The notes under the pieces were generated by a model. It made no database searches and had not been told where the DNA came from. It was given only the letters and a program-made list of their open reading frames with translations. 64,000 nt of DNA from Klebsiella pneumoniae (GTDB lineage: Bacteria; Pseudomonadota; Gammaproteobacteria; Enterobacterales; Enterobacteriaceae), in assembly GCF_000742135.1 (NCBI RefSeq), contig NZ_KN046818.1, positions 5,154,050 through 5,218,049 of the forward strand, given 5' to 3'. Positions 32,488 through 42,168 of this stretch are shown here, piece after piece (positions within the stretch are counted from its first letter, which is position 1; each line of letters opens with the position of its first letter). Made by a program: the position numbers and the translations under genes.

Positions 32488-33369
32488 ATGAAAGGTATTA
32501 TTCTGGCGGGCGGTTCCGGAACGCGGCTACATCCCATCACCCGCGGCGTATCGAAGCAGCTGTTGCCGATCTACGATAAGCCGATGATCTACTACCCGCT
32601 GTCGGTATTAATGCTGGCCGGGATCCGTGAGATCCTGATTATCACCACGCCGGACGACCTACGTGATTTCCAGCGCCTGCTCGGCGATGGCTCAGAGTTT
32701 GGCATTGCGCTGCACTATGCCGTACAGCCGACGCCGGATGGTTTAGCCCAGGCGTTTATCATCGGCGAAGCCTTTCTTAACGGCGAACCGGCGTGTCTGG
32801 TGTTAGGCGACAATATCTTCTTCGGGCAAAGCTTTAGCCCGAAGCTGCGCAGCGTCGCTGCCCGCACGGAAGGGGCGACGATTTTTGGCTATCAGGTGAT
32901 GGATCCTGAGCGCTTTGGCGTGGTGGAGTTTGATGATAACTTCCGTGCGCTATCGCTGGAAGAGAAGCCGAAGCAGCCGAAGTCGAACTGGGCGGTCACC
33001 GGTCTCTATTTCTACGATGGCAAGGTGACGGAGTATGCCAAACGGGTCAAACCATCCGAGCGCGGCGAGCTGGAAATCACCTCCATCAACCAGATGTATC
33101 TGGAGGATGGCGCATTGACCGTCGAACTGCTTGGACGCGGCTTTGCCTGGCTGGACACCGGCACCCACGATAGCCTGATCGAGGCCAGCATGTTCGTGCA
33201 GACCGTCGAGAAGCGCCAGGGCTTTAAAATCGCCTGTCTGGAAGAGATCGGCTGGCGTAACGGCTGGCTGGACGACGACGGCGTCAAACGTGCGGCGAAG
33301 CGGCTGGAAAAAACCGGCTACGGCCAATATCTGCTGGATCTGCTCCGTGCCCGTCCGCGCCAGTATTGA
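32488..33369 (+). CDS. rffH: Glucose-1-phosphate thymidylyltransferase (ECA cluster)
   Basis: Makes dTDP-glucose from dTTP and glucose-1-phosphate, feeding RffG. It has 293 residues from ATG 32488, with a run of G upstream; the ATG one codon before is almost on top of that run. Nucleotidyltransferase motif [38 protein letters not shown] and [17 protein letters not shown] are present. It overlaps wecD by 23 bases. It is a paralogue of rmlA. Confidence 0.97.
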   Translation: MKGIILAGGSGTRLHPITRGVSKQLLPIYDKPMIYYPLSVLMLAGIREILIITTPDDLRDFQRLLGDGSEFGIALHYAVQPTPDGLAQAFIIGEAFLNGEPACLVLGDNIFFGQSFSPKLRSVAARTEGATIFGYQVMDPERFGVVEFDDNFRALSLEEKPKQPKSNWAVTGLYFYDGKVTEYAKRVKPSERGELEITSINQMYLEDGALTVELLGRGFAWLDTGTHDSLIEASMFVQTVEKRQGFKIACLEEIGWRNGWLDDDGVKRAAKRLEKTGYGQYLLDLLRARPRQY

Positions 33370-34021
33370 CCCCCTGGAGTGGGAGAACCGCTTCTTTGCC
33401 GTGAACAGCGCGATCGTGCGCTTTGACGAGCACGCGCCGCGGCTGACGCCTGAGGCGCTGGCGGGGTGGTCGCGAGTGCAGGCGAAGATCGCCGCCAGCG
33501 ACACCGTCCGGCTGGACGCGCTGCAGCGGCTGGGTTTTCAGCTGGTGGAAGGTGAGGTCGATCTGGCGCTGCCGGTGGGCAGCCCTGCAGATGCCGGCGC
33601 AGACGTCGCCGTGGAAGCGGATATTGCGCCGCTGCGCGAGCAGGCGGCGCAGGCATTTGCCATGAGCCGCTTTCGCGCGCCCTGGTACGCTGCCGACGCT
33701 AGCGGCCGCTTCTATGCCCAGTGGATTGAAAATGCGGTGCGCGGCACCTTCGATCATCAGTGCCTGATTTACCGCCATCCTGAGGGCGATATTCGCGCCT
33801 TTGTCTCCCTGCGGCAGATCACTGCGACCGAAGCGCGTATCGGCCTGCTGGCCGGACGCGGCGCCGGGGCGCAGTTGATGCAGGCGGCGCGGTACTGGGC
33901 CGCCTCGCGCGGACTTTCTACACTGCGGGTGGCGACCCAGATGGGCAACACCGCCGCGCTTAAACGTTATATTCTCAGCGGTGCTAACGTGGAAAGCACC
34001 GCCTACTGGCTATACAGGTGA
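33347..34021 (+). CDS. wecD: dTDP-fucosamine acetyltransferase
   Basis: GNAT-family N-acetyltransferase (RffC/WecD) that acetylates dTDP-4-amino-4,6-dideoxygalactose to dTDP-Fuc4NAc. It has 224 residues from GTG 33347 inside the end of rffH, giving [16 protein letters not shown], the same start as in E. coli. The acetyl-CoA loop [17 protein letters not shown] and C-terminal [16 protein letters not shown] are typical. It is the most diverged gene of the cluster here, mainly in residues 20-110. Its stop overlaps the wecE upstream region. Confidence 0.94.
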   Translation: MPVRASIDPLEWENRFFAVNSAIVRFDEHAPRLTPEALAGWSRVQAKIAASDTVRLDALQRLGFQLVEGEVDLALPVGSPADAGADVAVEADIAPLREQAAQAFAMSRFRAPWYAADASGRFYAQWIENAVRGTFDHQCLIYRHPEGDIRAFVSLRQITATEARIGLLAGRGAGAQLMQAARYWAASRGLSTLRVATQMGNTAALKRYILSGANVESTAYWLYR

Positions 34022-34026
34022 CCCCC

Positions 34027-35157
34027 ATGATCCCATTTAACGCGCCGCCGGTGGTTGGAACCGAGCTTGATTACATGCAGTCTGCGATGAACAGCGGCAA
34101 GCTGTGCGGCGACGGCGGCTTTACGCGCCGCTGCCAGCAGTGGATGGAGCAGCGATTTGGCACGGCAAAAGCGCTACTGACCCCTTCCTGCACGGCTTCG
34201 CTGGAGATGGCTGCGCTGCTGCTGGATATCCAGCCGGGCGACGAAGTGATTATGCCCAGCTATACCTTTGTCTCCACCGCCAACGCCTTTGTGCTGCGCG
34301 GGGCGAAAATCGTCTTCGTTGATATCCGTCGCGATACGATGAATATCGACGAAACGCTCATCGAAGCCGCCATCACCGATAAAACCCGGGCGATTGTCCC
34401 GGTGCATTATGCCGGCGTAGCTTGCGAGATGGACACCATCATGGCCATCGCCGACAAATACAACCTGTTTGTGGTGGAAGACGCCGCACAGGGGGTGATG
34501 TCCACCTACAAGGGGCGCGCGCTGGGCACCATCGGCCATATCGGCTGCTTCAGCTTCCATGAAACCAAAAACTACACCGCCGGCGGTGAGGGCGGGGCGA
34601 CGCTGATCAACGATCGCACGCTGGTGGAACGCGCGGAGATTATTCGCGAAAAAGGCACCAACCGCAGCCAGTTCTTTCGCGGCCTGGTGGATAAATATAC
34701 CTGGCGGGACATTGGCTCCAGCTATCTGATGTCCGATCTGCAGGCCGCCTATCTGTGGGCGCAGCTGGAAGCGGCGGAGCGCATCAACCAGCAGCGCCTG
34801 GCCCTGTGGCAGAACTACTATGATGCGCTGCTGCCGCTGGCGCGCGCCGGGCGTATCGAACTGCCGACGGTTCCGGCCGACTGCGGGCAAAACGCGCACA
34901 TGTTCTACATTAAGCTGCGTGATATCGAGGATCGCAGCAGACTGATCGCCTGGCTGAAAGAGGCGGAGATCCTCGCGGTATTCCATTACATTCCCCTGCA
35001 CAGCTGCCCGGCAGGCGAACAGTTCGGCGAATTCCGCGGTGAAGACCGCTACACCACTCAGGAGAGCGAGCGTCTGGTACGCCTGCCGCTGTTTTACAAT
35101 CTGTCTGTGGTGAACCAGCGGACGGTGATTAACTCGCTGCTGAGCTACTTCTCCTGA
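34027..35157 (+). CDS. wecE: dTDP-4-amino-4,6-dideoxygalactose transaminase
   Basis: DegT/DnrJ/EryC1-type PLP aminotransferase (RffA/WecE) making dTDP-4-amino-4,6-dideoxygalactose with glutamate. It has 376 residues from ATG 34027, preceded by AGGTGA; the GTG at 34018 is rejected. The PLP lysine lies in CFSFHETKNYTAGGEGG, and TPSCTASLEMAALLL and VVEDAAQG are family blocks. One base separates it from wzxE. Confidence 0.97.
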   Translation: MIPFNAPPVVGTELDYMQSAMNSGKLCGDGGFTRRCQQWMEQRFGTAKALLTPSCTASLEMAALLLDIQPGDEVIMPSYTFVSTANAFVLRGAKIVFVDIRRDTMNIDETLIEAAITDKTRAIVPVHYAGVACEMDTIMAIADKYNLFVVEDAAQGVMSTYKGRALGTIGHIGCFSFHETKNYTAGGEGGATLINDRTLVERAEIIREKGTNRSQFFRGLVDKYTWRDIGSSYLMSDLQAAYLWAQLEAAERINQQRLALWQNYYDALLPLARAGRIELPTVPADCGQNAHMFYIKLRDIEDRSRLIAWLKEAEILAVFHYIPLHSCPAGEQFGEFRGEDRYTTQESERLVRLPLFYNLSVVNQRTVINSLLSYFS

Positions 35158-35158
35158 T

Positions 35159-36409
35159 ATGTCGTTAGCAAAAGCCTCACTGTGGACGGCGGCATCGACG
35201 CTGGTCAAAATCGGCGCCGGTCTGCTGGTCGTCAAGCTGCTGGCCGTCTCGTTTGGGCCGGCGGGCGTTGGCCAGGCCGGTAACTTCCGGCAACTGGTCA
35301 CCGTACTCGGCGTGCTGGCCGGGGCCGGGATATTTAATGGCGTCACGAAGCTGGTGGCGCAGCATCACGACGATCCCCCGCGCCTGAAGCAGGTGGTGGG
35401 CACCTCGTCGGCGATGGTGCTTGGCTTTTCCACCCTGCTGGCGCTGGTATTTTTACTGGCGGCGGCGCCGATAAGCCAGGGGCTGTTCGGCCATACGCAC
35501 TATCAGGGGCTGGTACGCCTGGTGGCGCTGGTGCAGATGGGGATCGCCTGGGCGAATTTCCTGCTGGCGCTGATGAAAGGCTTTCGCGATGCGGCGGGTA
35601 ACGCCTTCTCGCTGATTGCCGGGAGCCTGATCGGCGTGGCGGCTTACTATGCTTGCTACGTGTTGGGCGGCTATCAGGGCGCGCTGCTGGGGCTGGCGTT
35701 AGTTCCAGCGCTGGTGGTGGTCCCGGCGGGTATTATGCTCTGGCGGCGGGGTAATATCCCGCTGAGCGCCCTGCGTCCGCGCTGGGATAACGGTCTGGCG
35801 GGACAGCTATCGAAATTTACCCTGATGGCGCTGATAACCTCGGTGACCCTGCCGGTAGCCTATGTGATGATGCGTAATCTGCTGGCGGCGCATTACGGCT
35901 GGGAGGCGGTCGGGATCTGGCAGGGGGTTAGCAGCATCTCCGATGCCTACCTGCAGTTTATTACCGCCTCGTTTAGCGTCTATCTGCTGCCGACGCTGTC
36001 GCGGCTGAGCGCCAAAACGGATATCACCCACGAGATAGTCAAGTCGCTGAAATTCGTCCTGCCGGCAGTAGCGGCGGCGAGCCTGACGGTCTGGCTGCTG
36101 CGCGATTTTGCCATCTGGCTGCTGTTTTCCGATCGCTTTACCGCGATGCGTGACCTGTTTGCCTGGCAGCTGGTGGGCGACGTTTTAAAAGTAGGCGCCT
36201 ACGTCTATGGCTATCTGGTGATCGCCAAAGCGTCGCTGCGTTTTTATATTCTGACGGAAATCAGCCAGTTCGCACTGCTGACCACATTCTCACACTGGCT
36301 TATACCGGCGCACGGCGCGGTTGGCGCGGCGCAGGCATATATGGCCACTTATATTGTTTATTTCGCCCTTTGTAGTGGCGTGTTTTTACTCTGGCGTAAA
36401 CGGGCATGA
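35159..36409 (+). CDS. wzxE: ECA lipid III flippase WzxE
   Basis: MOP-superfamily flippase with about 12 membrane segments that moves the undecaprenyl-pyrophosphate-linked ECA trisaccharide to the periplasmic face. It has 416 residues, as in E. coli. It starts [19 protein letters not shown] and ends in a basic RKRA. It overlaps wecF by four bases. Confidence 0.96.
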   Translation: MSLAKASLWTAASTLVKIGAGLLVVKLLAVSFGPAGVGQAGNFRQLVTVLGVLAGAGIFNGVTKLVAQHHDDPPRLKQVVGTSSAMVLGFSTLLALVFLLAAAPISQGLFGHTHYQGLVRLVALVQMGIAWANFLLALMKGFRDAAGNAFSLIAGSLIGVAAYYACYVLGGYQGALLGLALVPALVVVPAGIMLWRRGNIPLSALRPRWDNGLAGQLSKFTLMALITSVTLPVAYVMMRNLLAAHYGWEAVGIWQGVSSISDAYLQFITASFSVYLLPTLSRLSAKTDITHEIVKSLKFVLPAVAAASLTVWLLRDFAIWLLFSDRFTAMRDLFAWQLVGDVLKVGAYVYGYLVIAKASLRFYILTEISQFALLTTFSHWLIPAHGAVGAAQAYMATYIVYFALCSGVFLLWRKRA

Positions 36410-37482
36410 CAGCACTGATACATGTACTGGGATCGGATATCCCGCATCATAACCAGACCGTACTGCGGTTCTTTAACGACGAACTGGCCGCCGACCCGCA
36501 GGCCAGGAGATTTATGATCGTCGGTGATGAGGCCTGCGTGCGTGATGGGTATCCGGCGCTGGACATCACCTGCTATCCGGGGAAGAAATCGCTGGCGCAG
36601 GCAGTGATTGCTACCGCGAAAGCCAACCGCCAGCAGCGCTTTTTCTTCCACGGCCAGTTCAATACCGGGCTGTGGCTGGCGCTGTTGAGCGGCGGCATCC
36701 GCCCGTCGCAGTTTAACTGGCATATCTGGGGGGCGGATCTGTATGAAAATTCTGCCAGCCTGAAGTTTCGCCTGTTCTATCCGCTGCGCCGTATGGCGCA
36801 GGGGCGGGTAGGGCGCGTTTTCGCCACCCGCGGCGATCTCAGCTGGTTCGCTAACCGCCATCCGCGCGTCCCGGGCGAGCTGCTCTACTTCCCGACCCGT
36901 ATGGATCCGGCGCTGAATACCCTGGCCGATAACGCTCCGCGCGGTGATACCCTGACTATTCTGGTCGGCAACTCCGGGGATCGCAGCAATGAACATATTG
37001 CCGCGCTGAAGGCAATCCATCAGCAGTTTGGCGATACGGTAAACGTCATCGTGCCGATGGGCTATCCAGCGAAAAACGACGCCTATATCAATGAGGTTCG
37101 CGAGGCGGGGGCGGCGCTGTTTAGCGGTGAGCATCTGCAGATCCTCAGCGAGAAGCTGGAGTTTCATGATTATCTGGCGCTGCTGCGCCGCTGCGATCTG
37201 GGCTATTTTCTGTTTGCCCGCCAGCAGGGGATCGGCACCCTGTGTCTGCTGATTCAGGCGGGCATCCCCTGCGTGCTCAATCGGGAAAACCCGTTCTGGC
37301 AGGATATGGCCGAGCAGCATGTGCCGGTGCTGTTCACCAGCGACGCACTGGACGTCAGCGTGGTGCGCGAAGCGCAGCGTCAGCTGGCGAGCGTGGATAA
37401 ATCCGCTATCGCCTTCTTCCGGCCGAACTATCTGACGGGCTGGCGGCGGGCGCTACGGTTAGCGGCGGAGGGGCAGGCATGA
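36406..37482 (+). CDS. wecF: TDP-Fuc4NAc:lipid II Fuc4NAc transferase
   Basis: Family 56 glycosyltransferase (RffT) that adds the third sugar of the ECA repeat. It has 358 residues (E. coli 359). It begins [23 protein letters not shown]. No membrane segment is evident, so it should act at the inner membrane face. ATGA overlaps with wzxE before it and wzyE after it. Confidence 0.95.
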   Translation: MTALIHVLGSDIPHHNQTVLRFFNDELAADPQARRFMIVGDEACVRDGYPALDITCYPGKKSLAQAVIATAKANRQQRFFFHGQFNTGLWLALLSGGIRPSQFNWHIWGADLYENSASLKFRLFYPLRRMAQGRVGRVFATRGDLSWFANRHPRVPGELLYFPTRMDPALNTLADNAPRGDTLTILVGNSGDRSNEHIAALKAIHQQFGDTVNVIVPMGYPAKNDAYINEVREAGAALFSGEHLQILSEKLEFHDYLALLRRCDLGYFLFARQQGIGTLCLLIQAGIPCVLNRENPFWQDMAEQHVPVLFTSDALDVSVVREAQRQLASVDKSAIAFFRPNYLTGWRRALRLAAEGQA

Positions 37483-38825
37483 CGTTAATGCAATTTAGCG
37501 GGCTGCTGGTGGTCTGGCTGCTGTCGACGCTGTTCATCGCCACCGCCACCTGGTTTGAGTTCCGTCGGGTACGCTTTAACTTCAACGTTTTTTTCTCGTT
37601 GCTGTTTCTGCTGACCTTTTTCTTCGGCTTCCCGCTGACCAGTATTCTGGTGTTCCGCTTTGACGTCAGCGTGGCGCCGCCGGAGATTTTGCTGCAGACG
37701 CTGCTGATCGCGGTGTGCTTCTACGCAGTCTACTACGTGACCTATAAAACGCGGCTGCGTTCGGCATCGCGTGAGGTTGCGCATCGCCCGCTGTTTACCA
37801 TGAACCGGGTGGAAACCCATCTGGCGTGGGGCATTTTGATGGGGCTGGCGCTGCTGTGCGTCGGCATCTTCTTCGCCCACAACGGTTTCCTGCTGTTTAA
37901 GCTCAACTCCTACAGCCAGATTTTCTCTGCTGAAGTGTCCGGCGTGGCGTTGAAGCGCTTCTTTTACTTCTTTATTCCGGCGATGCTGGTGGTCTATTTT
38001 CTGCGCCAGGATTATAAGGCGTGGATCTTCTTCCTCGTCAGCACGGTGGCCTTTGGTTTGCTGACCTACGCCATCGTCGGCGGGACGCGCGCCAATATTA
38101 TCATCGCCTTCGCCATCTTTCTGTTCATCGGTATTATTCGCGGCTGGATCAGCCTGTGGATGCTGGCGGCGGCGGGTGTGCTGGGTATTGTCGGCATGTT
38201 CTGGCTGGCGCTGAAGCGCTACGGGATGAACGTCAGCGGCGACGAAGCGTTTTATACCTTTCTGTATCTCACGCGCGACACCTTCTCACCGTGGGAGAAC
38301 CTGGCGCTGCTGCTGCAGAACTACGACAAGATCGATTTCCAGGGTCTGGCGCCGATGATCCGCGACTTCTACGTCTTTATCCCCAGCTGGATGTGGCACG
38401 GTCGCCCGACGATGGTGCTCAATACCGCCAACTACTTTACCTGGGAAGTATTAAACAACCATTCGGGGCTGGCGATCTCGCCGACGCTGATTGGCTCGCT
38501 GGTGGTGATGGGCGGCGTCTGGTTCGTACCGCTGGGCGCCGTGGCGGTAGGGTTGATTATTAAATGGTTCGACTGGCTGTATGAGCTGGGCAACCGGGAG
38601 AGCAATCGCTATAAAGCGGCTATCCTGCACAGTTTCTGTTTCGGCGCTATCTTCAACATGATAGTGCTGGCGCGCGAGGGGCTGGATTCGTTCGGCTCCC
38701 GCGTGGTGTTTTTCCTCGTGATCTTTGGTATCTGCTTGCTGGCGGCGAAACTGCTGTACTGGTTCCTGGATAGCGTGGGACTGATTCATAAGCGCGTAAA
38801 ACCGCTTTCGCAACCGCAAGTCTGA
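37479..38825 (+). CDS. wzyE: ECA polymerase WzyE
   Basis: Polytopic membrane polymerase (about 11 segments) that joins ECA repeats on the periplasmic side. It has 448 residues (E. coli 450). It contains the family region VPRELR-like [18 protein letters not shown] and a large loop around [14 protein letters not shown]. Working partners are WzxE and WzzE in this cluster. Confidence 0.95.
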   Translation: MTLMQFSGLLVVWLLSTLFIATATWFEFRRVRFNFNVFFSLLFLLTFFFGFPLTSILVFRFDVSVAPPEILLQTLLIAVCFYAVYYVTYKTRLRSASREVAHRPLFTMNRVETHLAWGILMGLALLCVGIFFAHNGFLLFKLNSYSQIFSAEVSGVALKRFFYFFIPAMLVVYFLRQDYKAWIFFLVSTVAFGLLTYAIVGGTRANIIIAFAIFLFIGIIRGWISLWMLAAAGVLGIVGMFWLALKRYGMNVSGDEAFYTFLYLTRDTFSPWENLALLLQNYDKIDFQGLAPMIRDFYVFIPSWMWHGRPTMVLNTANYFTWEVLNNHSGLAISPTLIGSLVVMGGVWFVPLGAVAVGLIIKWFDWLYELGNRESNRYKAAILHSFCFGAIFNMIVLAREGLDSFGSRVVFFLVIFGICLLAAKLLYWFLDSVGLIHKRVKPLSQPQV

Positions 38826-38836
38826 GAAGGATGGAC

Positions 38837-39577
38837 ATGACTGGGACCATTTCCGCGCCGTTGTACCTGTTAAGAGGGCTGCAGCTCATAGGCTGGCGCG
38901 ATATGCAGCACGCTCTGGATTATTTATTTGCCGACGGCGCGCTCCGGGAGGGGACGCTGGTAGCCATTAATGCTGAGAAAATGCTGGCCGTAGAGGATAA
39001 CCCGGAGGTACGGGCGCTGATTGAGGCGGCGGAGTTTAAATATGCCGATGGCATCAGCGTGGTGCGTTCACTGCGCAAAAAATACCCGCAGGCCCAGGTA
39101 TCCCGCGTCGCCGGGGCCGATCTCTGGGAAGCGTTAATGCAGCGCGCCGGCGCTGAAGGGACACCGGTGTTTTTGGTTGGTGGTAAACCTGAGGTCCTGG
39201 CGCAGACAGAATCCAGGCTGTGTCAGCGCTGGCAGGTGAACATCGTCGGCAGCCAGGACGGTTATTTCACCCCTGAGCAACGCCAGGCATTGTTCGAACG
39301 CATTCGCGACAGCGGGGCGAAAATCGTCACCGTCGCGATGGGGTCGCCGCGCCAGGAGATCTTTATGCGCGACTGCCGGCGCCTGTATCCGCACGCGCTG
39401 TATATGGGCGTCGGCGGCACTTACGATGTTTTTACCGGGCACGTCCATCGGGCGCCGAAGTTCTGGCAGGATCTGGGGCTGGAGTGGTTCTATCGCCTGC
39501 TTTTGCAGCCGAGCCGCATCAAGAGACAGTTCCGTCTGCTGCGCTATTTACGTTGGCATTATTCCGGTAAGCTCTGA
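38837..39577 (+). CDS. wecG: UDP-ManNAcA transferase
   Basis: WecG/TagA/CpsF glycosyltransferase (RffM) that adds ManNAcA to lipid I to form ECA lipid II. It has 246 residues from ATG 38837, six bases after GAGAAGG; the ATG at 38831 touches that site and is rejected. Family blocks [39 protein letters not shown] and [17 protein letters not shown] are visible. It is the last gene of the ECA cluster. Confidence 0.96.
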   Translation: MTGTISAPLYLLRGLQLIGWRDMQHALDYLFADGALREGTLVAINAEKMLAVEDNPEVRALIEAAEFKYADGISVVRSLRKKYPQAQVSRVAGADLWEALMQRAGAEGTPVFLVGGKPEVLAQTESRLCQRWQVNIVGSQDGYFTPEQRQALFERIRDSGAKIVTVAMGSPRQEIFMRDCRRLYPHALYMGVGGTYDVFTGHVHRAPKFWQDLGLEWFYRLLLQPSRIKRQFRLLRYLRWHYSGKL

Positions 39578-39782
39578 TATTCCACTGCAACCAGGCGAGT
39601 TTGCATACATATTCTGTGTAATCTCTTCACTCGCCTGATACTTTATTTGCCATTTCCGCAAAATTAATTAACCATTCGCAGGCTTCATACGCGCCGGGGA
39701 GACCTGCGCGTCGGCAAGGCTATGGTTTCAGTTAATAACAATAACCGGGAGTACCCGGAATACGGCAAACACAAGAGGATAT

Positions 39783-41168
39783 ATGACTGAGAAAAAAGCG
39801 GAGCTTCAGCGTGGACTGGAGGCCCGGCATATTGAACTGATCGCCCTTGGCGGGACGATAGGCGTGGGGTTGTTTATGGGGGCGGCCAGTACCTTGAAAT
39901 GGGCTGGGCCTTCCGTGCTGCTGGCGTATATTATCGCTGGCCTGTTCGTCTTTTTCATTATGCGCTCAATGGGCGAAATGCTGTTCCTTGAGCCTGTCAC
40001 TGGCTCCTTCGCGGTGTATGCGCATCGCTATATGAGCCCCTTCTTCGGCTATCTGACCGCGTGGTCCTACTGGTTTATGTGGATGGCGGTGGGGATCTCG
40101 GAGATTACCGCCATCGGGGTCTATGTGCAGTTCTGGTTCCCGGAGATGGCGCAGTGGATCCCGGCGTTAATTGCCGTGGGGCTGGTGGCGCTGGCGAACC
40201 TTGCGGCGGTCCGGCTATACGGTGAAATCGAGTTCTGGTTCGCCATGATAAAAGTGACCACCATTATCGTGATGATCGTCGTCGGGCTGGGCGTCATTTT
40301 CTTCGGCTTTGGCAACGGCGGCCACTCCATCGGTTTTGGTAATCTCACCGAACATGGTGGTTTCTTTGCTGGCGGCTGGAAGGGCTTCCTGACGGCGCTG
40401 TGTATCGTGGTCGCGTCCTATCAGGGGGTGGAGCTCATCGGCATTACCGCAGGTGAAGCGAAAAACCCGCAGGTGACGCTGCGCAGCGCGGTGGGCAAAG
40501 TGCTGTGGCGGATCCTGATTTTCTACGTCGGCGCGATTTTCGTTATCGTCACTATCTTCCCGTGGGATCAAATCGGCTCCAATGGCAGCCCGTTCGTACT
40601 GACGTTTGCCAAAATCGGTATTACCGCGGCGGCGGGAATTATCAACTTCGTGGTGCTGACGGCAGCGCTTTCCGGCTGCAACAGCGGAATGTACAGCTGC
40701 GGACGTATGCTGTACGCCCTGGCGAAGAACCGTCAGCTGCCGGCGGCGATCGGTAAGGTATCGCGCAACGGCGTTCCGTCCGTCGGTGTGGCGCTGTCGA
40801 TTCTGATCCTGCTGGTGGGCTCCTGCCTGAATTACATTATTCCTAATCCGCAGCGGGTGTTCGTCTATGTCTATAGCGCCAGCGTCCTGCCGGGGATGGT
40901 GCCCTGGTTTGTGATCCTGATTAGTCAACTGCGTTTCCGTCGCGTGCATCAGGCGGCGATTGCCAGCCATCCGTTCCGTTCGCTGCTGTTTCCGTGGGCC
41001 AACTATTTCACGATGGCCTTCCTGATCTGCGTGCTGGTCGGGATGGGACTGAATGATGAAACCCGCATGTCGCTCTTCGTCGGCATTATTTTTCTGGCCG
41101 CCGTCACCCTGATTTATAAGGTGTTTGGCCTCGGAAGACAGGGGCAAGTCAATAATACGGCTGAATAA
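39783..41168 (+). CDS. yifK: Amino acid permease YifK (threonine/serine transporter)
   Basis: AAT-family amino acid/proton symporter with 12 predicted segments. It has 461 residues, as in E. coli, where YifK transports threonine and serine and is repressed by Lrp and the small RNA GcvB. N-terminal [22 protein letters not shown] is the family signature. The 205-base gap after wecG should contain its own promoter; I could not name it. Confidence 0.95.
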   Translation: MTEKKAELQRGLEARHIELIALGGTIGVGLFMGAASTLKWAGPSVLLAYIIAGLFVFFIMRSMGEMLFLEPVTGSFAVYAHRYMSPFFGYLTAWSYWFMWMAVGISEITAIGVYVQFWFPEMAQWIPALIAVGLVALANLAAVRLYGEIEFWFAMIKVTTIIVMIVVGLGVIFFGFGNGGHSIGFGNLTEHGGFFAGGWKGFLTALCIVVASYQGVELIGITAGEAKNPQVTLRSAVGKVLWRILIFYVGAIFVIVTIFPWDQIGSNGSPFVLTFAKIGITAAAGIINFVVLTAALSGCNSGMYSCGRMLYALAKNRQLPAAIGKVSRNGVPSVGVALSILILLVGSCLNYIIPNPQRVFVYVYSASVLPGMVPWFVILISQLRFRRVHQAAIASHPFRSLLFPWANYFTMAFLICVLVGMGLNDETRMSLFVGIIFLAAVTLIYKVFGLGRQGQVNNTAE

Positions 41169-41220
41169 CCGTCAAAACGAACAAAGCATGAGCAAACGAT
41201 AGTTTTCTTTAAAAAGGCAC

Positions 41221-41249
41221 TAGACAGCGGGGTAGGAAGTCCGTATTAT
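41221..41249 (+). promoter_or_regulatory. Promoter of the four-tRNA operon
   Basis: TAGACA (41221-41226) and TATTAT (41244-41249) are 17 bases apart, followed by a GC-rich discriminator CCGACCCCGC typical of stringently controlled stable-RNA promoters. Initiation would be near 41256, just before tRNA-Arg. Confidence 0.85.
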
Positions 41250-41270
41250 CCGACCCCGCAACGGCGCTAA

Positions 41271-41347
<77 letters not shown>

Positions 41348-41402
41348 TTAACCCGGTGCTGGAGCTGCGGTGGTTTTAATACCGCGTAAAAGGTTTGCAG
41401 TG

Positions 41403-41478
41403 GTGGCTATAGCTCAGTTGGTAGAGCCCTGGATTGTGATTCCAGTTGTCGTGGGTTCGAATCCCATTAGCCACCCCA
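41403..41478 (+). tRNA. hisR: tRNA-His (anticodon GTG)
   Basis: 76 bases with encoded CCA. The acceptor GTGGCTA pairs with TAGCCAC and the anticodon loop is TTGTGAT. The extra 5' G needed by tRNA-His is available at 41402. Confidence 0.97.
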
Positions 41479-41501
41479 TTATTTGATAGAGTTGTGAATT
41501 T

Positions 41502-41588
41502 GCGAAGGTGGCGGAATTGGTAGACGCGCTAGCTTCAGGTGTTAGTGTTCTTACGGACGTGGGGGTTCAAGTCCCCCCCCTCGCACCA
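41502..41588 (+). tRNA. leuT: tRNA-Leu (anticodon CAG)
   Basis: 87-base class II tRNA with a long variable arm and encoded CCA. The anticodon loop is TTCAGGT. It matches E. coli leuT as recalled, with a TTCTTACGG variable stem. Confidence 0.97.
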
Positions 41589-41630
41589 CGACTTTAACGA
41601 ATTGAACTAAAAATTCAAAAAGCAGTATTT

Positions 41631-41707
41631 CGGCGAGTAGCGCAGCTTGGTAGCGCAACTGGTTTGGGACCAGTGGGTCGGAGGTTCGAATCCTCTCTCG
41701 CCGACCA
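41631..41707 (+). tRNA. proM: tRNA-Pro (anticodon TGG)
   Basis: 77 bases with encoded CCA. The acceptor CGGCGAG pairs with CTCGCCG and the anticodon loop is TTTGGGA. It is the last tRNA of the operon. Confidence 0.97.
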
Positions 41708-41712
41708 ATTTT

Positions 41713-41738
41713 GAACCCCGCTTCGGCGGGGTTTTTTG
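41713..41738 (+). terminator. tRNA operon terminator
   Basis: AACCCCG-cttcgg-CGGGGTT followed by T run, 6 bases after tRNA-Pro. Confidence 0.92.
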
Positions 41739-41848
41739 TTTTCTGCTGCCGTCCGCCATCTCTTATTTCTCTGATCTTGCTGATAAAAAATCTTCTCTTT
41801 GCTTAAGAATACGCGTCAGGAAAACTCTCAATTCATCACTGTGGTAGA

Positions 41849-41877
41849 TGCAATTTCCCCGGATCCTGTGCGATAAT
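41849..41877 (+). promoter_or_regulatory. glmZ sigma-70-type promoter
   Basis: GATAAT at 41872-41877 lies exactly at -12 to -7 from the expected GlmZ start (41884), with a weak -35 TGCAAT 17 bases upstream. I found no TGGCAC-N5-TTGC sigma-54 pattern at -24/-12. Some enterobacteria use sigma-54 for glmZ; E. coli uses sigma-70. Confidence 0.6.
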
Positions 41878-41883
41878 AACCGG

Positions 41884-42095
41884 GTAGATGCTCATTCCAT
41901 CTCTTATGTTCGCCTTCGTGCCTCATAAACTCCGGAATGATGCAGAGCCGTTCTTACGGTGCTTATCGTCCACTGACAGATGTCGCATTTATGCCTCATC
42001 AAACACCATGGACATTACGTTGAGTGAAGCACCCAATTTGTTGTCAAACAGACCTGTTTTAACGCCTGCCCTGATTTCAGCGCAGGCGTTTTTTT
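41884..42095 (+). ncRNA. glmZ: Small regulatory RNA GlmZ
   Basis: Hfq-dependent small RNA that base-pairs with the glmS leader to raise glucosamine-6-phosphate synthase; the adaptor RapZ targets it to RNase E, and GlmY protects it. The 5' end GTAGATGCTCATTCCATCTC and the internal GCCTCATAAACTCCGGAATGA match E. coli GlmZ as recalled. The stretch ACGTTGAGTGAAGCACCC, containing the processing and glmS-pairing area, is also kept. It ends with a terminator AACGCCTGC…GCAGGCGTT plus T run. It has about 212 bases (E. coli about 207). It lies upstream of hemY as in E. coli, but the aslBA genes that separate it from the tRNAs there are absent. Confidence 0.95.
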
Positions 42096-42132
42096 CTTTC
42101 GGGGATCCGTCAATACGAAGGCGGGGGAGAAG

Positions 42133-42160
42133 GGCTATCGCCCCGCAGGAGGCGATAGCC
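42133..42160 (-). other. Hairpin after hemY
   Basis: Perfect 10-bp stem GGCTATCGCC / GGCGATAGCC, 8 bases beyond the hemY stop on the minus strand. It lacks a clear T run in that direction. It is a likely 3' end or stability element of the hem operon. Confidence 0.6.
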
Positions 42161-42168
42161 ATGCCAGG

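Noticed and set aside
34174-35346. 390-codon antisense ORF over wecE and wzxE
   Set aside because: Shadow frame; composition is a reversed coding pattern and both sense genes are certain.
41647-41847. 66-codon ORF running through tRNA-Pro and its terminator
   Set aside because: Made of tRNA and terminator sequence; no independent support.
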